Assembly (NCBI GenBank): GCA_029237695.1
Contig: CM055265.1
Coordinates: 113,558,067 to 113,622,066 of the forward strand
Direction: 5' to 3'
Source: Conchocele bisecta
Taxonomy: Eukaryota; Mollusca; Bivalvia; Lucinida; Thyasiridae
Length of the DNA stretch: 64,000 nucleotides
Position numbers and translations under genes: made by a program. Below the pieces are notes generated by a model. That model was given only the letters and a program-made list of their open reading frames with translations. It was not told the origin of the DNA and did not search any database. This document shows, in pieces, positions 43,901 to 54,400 of this stretch; within the stretch, counting starts at the first letter, position 1; every line of letters starts with the position of its first letter.

Positions 43901-46900
43901 CTAATTATTATAACAACAGTGCACTATATATATGCCTTGTCTTCATCAAATTGTAAATAAACAACAGTGCACTATAATATGCCTTTCTTCATCAAATGTA
44001 ATATACAAACATGTGCTAAACATTATAGATGGCCTTGTCTTCATCAAAATGTATATAAACAACAGTGCACTATATAAATATGCCCTTGTCTTCATCAAAT
44101 GTACATACAACAGTGCACTATATATATGCCTTGACCTTCATCAAAATGTATATACCAACAGTGCGCATACATTATTTATGCCTTGTCTTCATCAAATGTA
44201 TAGACAACCATGCGCATATACATGAATATAATCCTTTGTCTTTCATCAAATGTTATATACAACAGTGCACTATATAATAATGCCTGTTGTCTTCATCACA
44301 AATGTCTTACATACAACAGTGCACTATTATAATTAATGCCTTGTTCCTTCATCAAATGTATATACAACAGTGGCGCTATAACATGAATATAGCCTAGTCT
44401 TCACCAAATTGTATTATACAACATGGCACTATATAAATGCCTTGTCTTCATCAAAAAACAGAAATACAACATGCACTATATATTAAGCCTTTGTCTTCAT
44501 CAAATGTCATATACAAACAGTGCGACATACATTTATATGCCTTTTGGGGGTCCCCCACCCCCCCCCCCCCCCCCCTTCATCCACAAATTGGTATGATACA
44601 ACAGTGCAACTATATATATGTCCTTGTCTTCCATCAAATTATAAACAACAGTTTGCACCTATATTTTATTGCCTTTCTTCATCCAAATTGTAATATACAA
44701 CAGTGCACTATATAAATAGCCTTGTCTTCATCAAATGTTTATACAACAAAGTTGCGCTATATATATGCATTTTCTTCAATCAAATGTACATACAACATTG
44801 CGCTATAACATGGGGGGGGTAATACTAATGCCTTGTCTTCATCAAATGTACATACAACAGTGCACTATACATGTATAATCTGCCTTGTCTTCATCGAAAT
44901 TATAATACAACAGTGCTACTATATATTATGCCTTGTCTTCATCAAATGTATTTACAACAATGCGCTTTTCATGTTTATTGCTTGTCCTTCATCAAATTGT
45001 ATATACAAATCAGTGCACTATATATATGCCTTGCTTCATCAAATGTTACATACAACCAAAGTGGCCGCTATATTAATTTTGCGTTGTCTTCATCAATGTA
45101 TATAAACAAACTGTTGCACTATTATTTTATTGCCTTGTCTTCATCAAAATGTCATATACAACTGTGCAACTATATATATGCACTTGTCTTCATTCAAAAT
45201 GTATATACAACAGTGCTCTATATAGATGCCTTGTTCCTTGAATTTCAAATGAAATTTACAACAAGTGCATATATATTGCCTTGTCTTCTTCAAATGTATA
45301 TAACTTCAGTGCGTATATATTATGCCTTGTCTTTCATCAAATTGTATATACAACTTGCACTTATATATATGCCTTGTCTTCTCATATGTATATTTACAAC
45401 AGTGCATTTATAAATTTGCCGTGTCTTCAATCAAATGTATATACAACCAGTGCGATCATTTTCATTTGTTACATGCCTTGGTCTTCATCAAATGGTGGTA
45501 TATAAAACAAACTGTGCACGATTTATATATGCCTTGTCTTCAATCAAAATGTAATATACAACAGTGCGCTTATTTACTATGTATATTGCCTGTGTATTAT
45601 TCCAAATTGTATTTTTACAACAGTTGCGCTATAACAAATGTTATATATGCCTTGTCTTCATCAATTGTATATATAACAAACTGTGCGCTTATTACTTGTA
45701 TATATTGCCTGGTCTTTTATTTCCAATTGTACATTAAACAGGTGCACTATATTTTTGACTTGTCTTCTTCAAATGTAATTATACAACAGAGAACGATATT
45801 TAGCCTTGTCTTATCAAAGGTAAATTAAAGTGCCCTATAATATTGCCTTGTTCTTCATCAAATGTAATATACACAACAGTGCACTATATATATGATTGGT
45901 CCTTCAATCAAATGTATTATACAACAATGATGCGGCTTATTACATGTATATATGCCTCAGTCTTCATCTAAATGTATTATACAAAATGTGGCAACTATAT
46001 ATATGACCTTGTCTTTCATCAAATTGTATAGACAACAGCTGCGACTATATTATTTAGGCCTTGTCTTCATCTAATTGTATATACCATTCAGTGCGCCTAA
46101 TTACATGTATATATGCCTTGCTTCAATCAAATGTTATATACAACATTGCGTAGCCTTTATTATGCCTTGTCTTCATCATAAATGTACCATTTAAACAGTG
46201 CGCTTTTCCTATTACATGATATTTTTGCTGGTTTCCTTCAAAATCAAATGTATTTACATCAGGGGCCTATACTTGTAATATAATGCCTTTGTCTTCATCT
46301 AAATGTATATTACAACAGTGCGCTTTATATATGCCTTGTCTTCCTCAAATGTATATACAAAGTTGCACTATATATAGGCCTTGTCTTCATCAAATGTATA
46401 TTACTAAACAGATGCACTATTTATATTGCCTTGTCTACTATCCAAATGTATTATACAACAGTTGCGTTTACAAATGTATATTTTATGCCTTGTCTTCAAT
46501 CAATTGTACATACAAACGTGCACTATATATATGCCCTTGTCTTCATCCAATTGTATACTTTACAAACAGTGCACTATTTATAATGCCTTGTCTTCAATCA
46601 TATGTATATACAATCAGTGGCACTATAATAGTATGCCTTGTCTTAATCAATGATATACAAGTGCATATATGCCTTGTCTTCATCAAATGATATTACAACA
46701 GTGCACATATATATGCCTTGTCTTCATCAAATGTATATACACATCTATATATATGCCTTGTCTTCATCAAATGTATACAGTGCTATATATATTGCCTTGT
46801 CTTCATCCAAATGTATATACAACAGTGCATATATATGCCTTGTCTTCTCAAATGTATATACAACCAGTGCACTATATATAGCCTTGTCTTATCAAATGTA

Positions 46901-48073
46901 ATACAACATGCACTATATATGCCTTGTTCTTCAAATCAAATGTATATACAACAGTGCACTATATGACCTTGTCTTCAAATTCAAATGTTATACACAGTTG
47001 CACTATATATATGCCTTGTCGTCATCAAATGTATATACACAAAGTGCACAGTGCATATATATGACTTGTCTTCATCAATGATATACAACAGTGTCTCATG
47101 TATATATGCCTTGTCTTCTCAAATGTATATACACAGTGCACTTTATATATGCCTTGTCTTCTAAATGTTTATACAACGTGCACTATATATATGCCTTGTT
47201 TCAACAAAATTGATTATACACGCACTATATATATGCTTGTCCATCATTGTTACATACAACAGTGCGCTATACATGTATATATGCCTTGTCTTCATCAAAT
47301 GTATATACAACAGTGCGCTATACATGTATATATGCCTTGTCTTCATCAAATGTATATACAACAGTGCACTATATATATGCCTTGTCTTCATCAAATGTAT
47401 TACAACGTGCGCTATATTGTAATATGCCTTGTCTTCATCAAATGTATATACAACAGTGCACTATATATATGCCTTGTCTTCATCAAATGTACATACAACA
47501 GTGCACTATATATATGCCTTGTCTTCATCAAATGTATATACAACAGTGCGCTATATATATGCCTTGTCTTCATCAAATGTATATACAACAGTGCGCTATA
47601 TATATGCCTTGTCTTCATCAAATGTACATACAACAGTGCGCTATACATGTATATATGCCTTTGTCTTCTTCATCAATGTATATACACAGTGCGCTATATA
47701 TGCCTTGTCTTCATCAAATGTATATACAACAGTGCGCTATACATGTATATATGCCTTGTCTTCATCAAATGTATATACAACAGTGCATATATATATGCCT
47801 TGTCTTCATCAAATGTATATACAACAGTGCGCTATACATGTATATATGCCTTGTCTTCATCAAATGTATATACAACAGTGCACTATATATATGCCTTGTC
47901 TTCATCAAATGTATATACAACAGTGCGCAATACATGTATATATGCCTTGTCTTCATCAAATGTATATACAACAGTGCGCTATACATGTATATATGCCTTG
48001 TCTTCATCAAATGTATATACAACAGTGCGCTATACATGTATATATGCCTTGTCTTCATCAAATGTATATACAA
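37990..48073 (+). repeat. 10.1 kb satellite array, 45 and 51 bp units
   Basis: About 200 units of gccttgtcttcatcaaatg, then tatatacaacagtgc and (g/a)ctata, ending either tatat (45 bp) or with a further 6 bp containing catgt (51 bp). In the clean part (47240-48073) unit spacing is exactly 45 or 51 in most cases, with the types mixed (for example L-S-L-S-L-L-L at the right end). From 37990 to about 47240 nearly every unit carries one or more single-base indels, and there are odd C and G runs at 44543-44575 and 44813-44820. Because both lengths are multiples of three and the unit lacks stops in the plus frames, long meaningless reading frames run through it. It lies between the divergent RTN4IP1 and MED14 starts. 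Confidence 0.97.
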
Positions 48074-48338
48074 AGTCAGATATATGAAGGGTTTGTTGAC
48101 CCCTTGTTAAAATGTTTGAGAATTCAGTAAAGACTGTGTAACAGTAAGAACAATACACAGTGCTGTAGATATATACCTGTACAAACATGTATTACCATAC
48201 ATACTATATTGATTCCATGGCCAATGACTTGTAAGCGGTAATTATCTGAGTGTAATTAATGTTACTACTGCCTACTTGCCTGCTATGCGAGAAAATAGGC
48301 TTTTACCTGTGTCAGGTGTACTTCTAATAATACACAGC

Positions 48339-48538
48339 AAAATGTGCCACATATGCAATTCATATGAAAAAAATTCATATGATATTCATATGTAAAACAT
48401 ATGAAAAACATATGAAATGCATATGAATATTTTGTATATAAATTGCATATCGGCTCACTTTATATCATTTGCATACAAAATTTTCATACGAAATTAATTC
48501 ATATGAAAAACATATGAAATTCATATGCCACACATTTT
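48339..48538. mobile_element. catatg-rich foldback element
   Basis: The arms aaaatgtgccacatatgc and catatgccacacatttt enclose about ten catatg hexamers, each itself a palindrome. 48074-48338 and 48539-48785 show no gene. Confidence 0.75.
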
Positions 48539-48790
48539 CTATATATCTGGGACGTATTGCACAAAATTTTATTAGATTTGCTGCTATATTATTGGCTGTA
48601 CGTGTCAAACGCTCCAAGTTGTGAAACTGTCTGATAGCATATGTACAAACCAAAATGGCAGAGATGGCAAATCATGCTCTGTATAATATATACTCTAGCT
48701 AGCTAAGAAGAACATGGTCAGATATACTTTATATAGATATTCAGTCACATGTATGATTCTACTACATTTGAAACAAAAGGTCATACTATA

Positions 48791-49101
48791 CAGGCGCGGA
48801 TCCAGGATTTCGGGTTGTGGGGGGGGGGGGGGCGTAACTATTTTGGAATACTTGACATATTATGGAACGCGCTAGGGGGGTCCGGGATTCCAGCATTCCC
48901 CCCCCGGAAATTTTTGGAAATCTACATCGCATTTCCTGCGTTCTGGCGCATTTTGGAGCAAAAAAAACCCCAATAAACAATAAATTCACAACGCGAACGT
49001 AGAAACGTGCCTTGTAACTTGTAAAAATCTTTACTCGCCGAATTTTAGGGGTGGCGCGCGCCGGGTCCTCCCCCCCCACCCCCCCCCTGAATCCGTCATT
49101 G
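48791..49101. mobile_element. 5-bp-TSD element E2
   Basis: The ends caggcgcggatccagg and ctgaatccgtcattg are flanked by ctata (48786-48790, 49102-49106). The body contains G/C runs and ggcgcgcgccgggtcc. Confidence 0.86.
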
Positions 49102-49121
49102 CTATATATAGTCATGCAGTC

Positions 49122-49470
49122 CATGGGCAGATTCAGGGAGGGGGGGCAGAATGGCACGCGCACCCCCTAAAATTCACTGAGTAAAGATTTTTTACAAGTT
49201 ACAAGGCACGTTTCTACGTTCGCGTTGCAAATTTATTGTTTATTGGGGGGTGCAGCCAAAAAATAAACGTGGGGCTTTGCACCAAAATGCGCCAGAACGC
49301 AGGAAATGCAATGTAGATTTCAAAAAATATCCGGGGGGAATGCCCTCGGACCCCCCTAGCGCTTTCGCGAGCTCCGCTCCATCTACGAACGAGCTACGCT
49401 CATTCGATAATATAGTCAAGTATTGCAAATAGTTACACCCCCCTAACCCGAAATCCTGGATCCGCGCCTG
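49122..49470. mobile_element. 5-bp-TSD element E3, inverted to E2
   Basis: The ends catgggcagattcagg and cctggatccgcgcctg are flanked by cagtc (49117-49121, 49471-49475). It lies 20 bp from E2 in the opposite orientation. Confidence 0.86.
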
Positions 49471-49480
49471 CAGTCCTTAA

Positions 49481-49713
49481 CCCTTTCAACACCACAGGCA
49501 TTTATAGTGGTATTGGCAACAAGTGTAGATCCAGATGAGCCGTCTCATAAGGATCTGCATTTTTTGCAAGTAATTTACATAATTTAGAGAACAAAAAACA
49601 CCCCATGTTCATAAATGGACTACATTGTAGTCTGAAAATAATTTTGTGATGATTTGATTGGGTTGCAAAATGAACATATCAACATCCATTCCAGTTACTT
49701 AGGGGTGAAAGGG
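49481..49713. mobile_element. TTAA-target MITE C, copy 2
   Basis: ccctttcaacaccacagg to ggggtgaaaggg between TTAA sites. Its right part is mirrored by an inverted piece at about 49734-49796. Confidence 0.85.
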
Positions 49714-49796
49714 TTAATCTGCCGAGGTCTGTCCGTGGACAGACCTCGACAGATTAACCCTTTCACCCCTAAGTAACTGGAATGGATGTTGATATA
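49675..49796. repeat. Palindrome of about 122 bp across a MITE C end
   Basis: The arms of about 60 bp run from atatcaacatccattcc through ggggtgaaagggttaatctg to aggtctgtcc, then invert around the 2-nt centre gt with about one mismatch. Confidence 0.85.
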
Positions 49797-50365
49797 TTTA
49801 TTTTGCAAAAAGAATTGTTTAGCCCTTCGCACCATCGATAATTAACGCACCTCCCTAAATTAATTCCTGTGTACGGGCCTGGGGAAATGCATGTGACATG
49901 ATCATGATGATGTGTGAAACGTAAAGTAGCTAGGTTCATTAGAGGAAACAGAAATTATATGAAATTTGTGGACAATTAAGTTGCAACTAATAAATTCACT
50001 GAGATACGACTATAGTCGTGGCTTCATGACCCATGTACAAGATATACTGTTGACATTAGAGTTATGTTAGTTCTCAGTACATAACTCTAGTTATACATTT
50101 CATTGCACAGCATTACAGAAGAGGTATGACGGAGTAGTCTTTCCAAATGTGCGTTTGAAGCGTTCTTTGTTACTTTCTACTTCGTGGAGAGTGACCTAAG
50201 AATTTTGCTAATACACACTTCATTCTAAGGTAAGTTTATGGTAATATTTTTGTGTCATATTGTAGAATTGTCTCTCCATAACAATATAGCGAAGTATGAA
50301 CATCACCGCCCTGCAGGTTTTGTTCTATATTTTAGTGTGTGAGGTGTAAATTCTATTATGCACAT

Positions 50366-50822
50366 TAGAGCTGGGACGAGTAGTAATTTTGGACCCGGGT
50401 ACCCGGGACCCTATTGCCCGCGAGTACCCGAGTACCCGGTGTTCAATTATTTCCCTTGGAATAAAATACATACTACTTCCATTAGAGTTGTGTTTCCTTT
50501 GTCCCATGACCTTCGGACATCATTATGTCCAGTAACACAAACAAAAGCCAAGTTTGGCAATACTTTTCTTTAATTCAAGAAAAACAAAAAACAAAAAACA
50601 AAATGCAATCTGTGCGACCTGGAGTTAAATTACCGAGGTGGTGGGAACAATGATATGCAGCCTGGCAGGTAAGAGTTCGTTTATAAAACCCATATAAATG
50701 AATGTTTAAAGAACTTAATGTTATGTGCAAATTACCCACGGGCAACGGGTAACGATTTTGTACCCGGGTAGGAGCGTTACCCTACCCGAGACCCGGGTAC
50801 TCAAGTACTCGTCCCAGCCCTA
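50366..50822. mobile_element. hAT-type MITE with 8-bp TSD
   Basis: The ends tagagctgggacgagtagta and gtactcgtcccagcccta are flanked by atgcacat (50358-50365, 50823-50830). Inside each end are tacccgggta palindromes. The 8-bp duplication and the gggctgggacgag end fit hAT. Confidence 0.87.
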
Positions 50823-50882
50823 ATGCACATGCATTTTTACTGAGTAGCGTGGTATAGCGATCATGATAGTGCAACCTGTTGC

Positions 50883-51032
50883 CTAGCTTAGAAAATCTTG
50901 GCTCTACAAATGTTTTACTATTTCATCTGTCTTTTATATTTTCTGTATCTCACGGATACAGAAAATATAAAAGCTATAGACTGATGAAATAGTAAAACAC
51001 ATAAGTATATAGAGCTGAGATTTTCTAAGCTA
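50883..51032. mobile_element. Foldback MITE T, short copy
   Basis: ctagcttagaaaatcttggc to gagattttctaagcta, closing directly at atctcacggatac. It lacks the central region of the longer copies. Confidence 0.82.
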
Positions 51033-51890
51033 CCCAACTGTTGCATATAAAGCAGAAAATGTGCAGCTAGAGTTACGTATTCATAACTCTGCAGATGACA
51101 CTCAGTGTAGCGATATAGTGCATTAACCTAGTTGTTGCCTATAAAGCAGAAATGATATTACGTATTCAAGACTCTGAGGGCGGATGACAACATCCATGGG
51201 TGTCCGGGTTTGTATTTGCAGTCATACACATAAACAAAAACAATGATCTGTTCCTCCATCCACAACCACACATACACAACCTGGTAATTTATGATCACTC
51301 AAATCAAATGAAATTGAATTTTTTTTTTATATATTTTGGTCAATTACTCAATTCATGATCACATGTACATCTTCATCTTTAGTATATATATAACTCAGAT
51401 ATGGTATTAACAAAAATACAACTTACAGGTCATGTATATTTGTATTTGCTGTTCAGCCAGTAGGGCTAGTATCAGTATCAATCAAGTATCATAAATTGGC
51501 AACTGGATGTAAAATAATGGGGGATAAAATTCAAGGACAGCTATAAAGAGTTACACCGATACAGAACAAAATGGCGATGGCGGCATCTTTTCTTGAAATA
51601 TTTACTTTATTTTCCCCTTTTTGACCCGTTTATTCGTTGCACATCAAATTTAAACCAAAGCGACATGTATACACGTGTCATAAATGTATTTTAACTGATT
51701 ATTGTAAGTAGCTTCCTTTTGAACTTGATTTTGCCACAGGTGATTCTAGCGTGTCTTGGATGGTCAACATTATTTATTGTTTGCGTAGTGCAGTTTACAC
51801 TCGAAATCTTTGAGATTTATGTTAATGTATTAGCAACTGTAAAATCTATGACGAAAACGGCTCTGTTTCGATTTTACTTTTACTAATGTA

Positions 51891-53145
51891 CAATGGTGTC
51901 GGATAATTCTGCGCACCTATGGCTTTCCAAACAAATTTAAATGTTATTAACATTCCCATATTAAGTAAAAATTAACTGAATATTCAATGAAATTCGAAGA
52001 AGTCTGTGCATGTAAAATGTCATAACGTTCTATCTATCTATCTATTGATACTGTACTCACTCCGTTCGGAACATTATGACAGGTGAATGGTGGCAAATTG
52101 CTTTGATCAAGTACAAATATAAAATAATTACAACAAATATTCTTGACGTCGGTATTGTCATTTCGGCTAATTCTGCGCATCGGCTAATGTGCAATTCACG
52201 TCAAATAAACGTCATAATAAAATATGTGGATTTCAGAATAAACAAGCTGATTATTTGCTACACTGTGGCGCAATTTTATCACATTCTGATAGTTTGGTAA
52301 AAAGTTATTCCAAATATAGTCAAAATGTGTAAAATCCTCAGACCTATAGCTTAGAAAATCTCAGCTCTACGGATGTGTTTTACAATTTTATCGGTCTTTT
52401 ATATTTTCTGTGTGAGAGCTGAGACCCTTGTAGTGTAAAATTTAGTCACAATAACAGCCCAATTTGTCCTGGTGTTTTGCTACACAAATGGGAATAAAAG
52501 GATAACCAATGTCAAACTATGTATATACCTATATGTGTATTATTGGTCTATGAATGTTTTTAACATAACTGTGAAGTGTTAAATTTCTCACTCGTCAGAT
52601 TGTGTAGCAAAACGCCAGGACAAATTGGGCTGTTATTGTGACCAATGTTTATATTAATGGGGTCTCCGCTCTCGCGGATACAGAAAATATAAAAGACAGA
52701 TGAAATATTAAAACACTTTCGTAGAGCTGAGATTTTCTAAGCTATCTCAGACCCTGCTGATGGAATAGCTGTCTTATTAACTAAATTAACTGTTCAATTA
52801 AAAAACTAACTTGCCATGATGTCACTTGATAGTTCGGCTTCAAGTTTAATACCAATTTTGCTAGGCTGATCCAGTATGCTGTTCGCCATTTTGTTTACAC
52901 TACCAGATGTGCAGCATTAGCAGAAACAAATGTGACGTTGCAAACACGCATGTGATGTCATACATCACATAATTTACGTCACTTACATGTACTGACGTCA
53001 GACTGTTATGACATTTTACCTGCACAGACGTCTTCGAACTTGCGTTGAATATTCAGGAAAGTTTTACTGAACATGGTGATGTTAATGACATATAAATTTG
53101 CTTGACAATTAAGCCTTAGGTGCGCAGAATTAGCCGACACCATTG
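51891..53145. mobile_element. TIR element with TA target, 1255 bp
   Basis: The ends caatggtgtcggataattct and agaattagccgacaccattg are flanked by TA. MITE T copy 3 (52346-52744) lies inside. A sub-segment (cggctaatgtgcaattcacg, about 52140-52210) recurs inverted just outside the element at 53240-53312. No transposase is recognised. Confidence 0.82.
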
Positions 53146-53538
53146 TAAGTGACGTAATGAGCCTCATTGGCGGCGTGCGTTGTGTCCTTGAGCAAGACAC
53201 TTTATCCACACTGCTTCGTCCACCCAGCTTCGTCCACCCAGCTGTAAATTTGACGTGAATTGCACATTAGCCGATGCGCATAATTACTCAATTAGCCGAA
53301 ATGACAGTATTATTGTTTTTCTTCATTATTCTTCATTAAATTAAATAGGGAAAAAAGTAAAACAAATTTCAAACTCCAGATGCCTACTACAATAAAGACC
53401 ACCTGGTATGCCTCTATCTGCCAAAGAAAGAAGTTAACAATAACAAATTAGCACTCTCCCAATTGATAACTTTGGGCCAAAATATCCATTGTAAACCACA
53501 TCCAGTCACTCGGTTTACAAACGCCAGACGTGATTTAA

Positions 53539-53772
53539 CCCTTAGACCATTACTCACAACAATTGTTGTCTGCTGTTGCTTTTTTTATATCTTGCCTTAT
53601 TTCTCAATAAAAACATGGTTTGACAGCACTTCCAATGGAAATGATTCGGAAGTGCTGTCAAAGCTTGTTGTAAATTGTTCTAAAGTGCTGTCAAAGCATG
53701 TTTTTGATGATAAAAATGGAAAATAGAAAATAAACAGCAGACAACAACAAAATTAAGATAGTGGTCTAAGGG
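53539..53772. mobile_element. TTAA foldback MITE
   Basis: cccttagaccattactcac to gtggtctaaggg, flanked by TTAA. Same family as 31489-31730. Confidence 0.85.
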
Positions 53773-53883
53773 TTAACCTCGCCAATGATGAGTGTTCATG
53801 CCACACCTGGAAGTGTTCTCATGCAAATAAATGTGATGCACCAGGAACTTCTGCTAAAAACGCAAGTTAGAACCATGTAGGTT

Positions 53884-54205
53884 CTGATCAGACTGCACAG
53901 GCTGACCTGGTGCTACACTGGCTGCAGTGGCAATAAGCCCCATTTTGTCACGATGAGTCACATATATCTGACATCTTTAATATCTATGGGATTTGTGACC
54001 AGTGTAGCTCCTGATGCAATAGCACAGTGCTGTAGCCTGATAACGATCTTTATATTTCTTGTTAGAAGCACGATGGTTGTTTCATTTATGTAATGGCTAA
54101 CTGCAGATCATGATCAGACTGTGCGGATGCACAGGCTGATCTGGATCTACACTGGCCACAAAACCATAAGCCCAAGTTCTCCAGTCACTGTCACATTTGA
54201 ATGTA
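53884..54205. repeat. Tandem pieces of the gatcagactg interspersed repeat
   Basis: Two related segments carry tctgatcagactgcacagg and gatctggatctacactggcc with gccacaaaaccataagccc. It ends about 60 nt upstream of the MED14 start codon, so the proximal leader or promoter is repeat-derived. Confidence 0.68.
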
Positions 54206-54266
54206 CCTTCAGGTTGATTTTGCCACACCATGCCCACATTTTCAGGTAACTGCATAACGAGCCGAG

Positions 54267-54400
54267 ATGCCTCCAATTGACAGCAACATGGCCATGACAC
54301 AGGGTATGGGAGGCCTAGGAGGGGGCACCATATCCCTGGCCACGCTGATAGACTTCATCGTGCAGCGGACTTACCACGAGCTGGTGGTACTCTCCGAACT
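54267..54400 (+). CDS. MED14: MED14 coding exon 1
   Basis: It encodes a short Met/Gly-rich leader, then [20 protein letters not shown] (human LSTLIEFLLHRTYSELMVL). The donor is GAACT|gtaagt, phase 2. The context gccgagATGC is an acceptable start. Intron 1 is 2.8 kb and contains Helitron-like cores and a K-family MITE. Confidence 0.94.

Noticed and set aside
47098..48130. Long open reading frames (up to 329 codons) in several frames, repetitive 'CLVFIKCIYNSALYI' type
   Set aside because: They are by-products of a satellite whose unit lengths (45, 51) are multiples of three and free of stops; no start context, no family, open in several frames at once.
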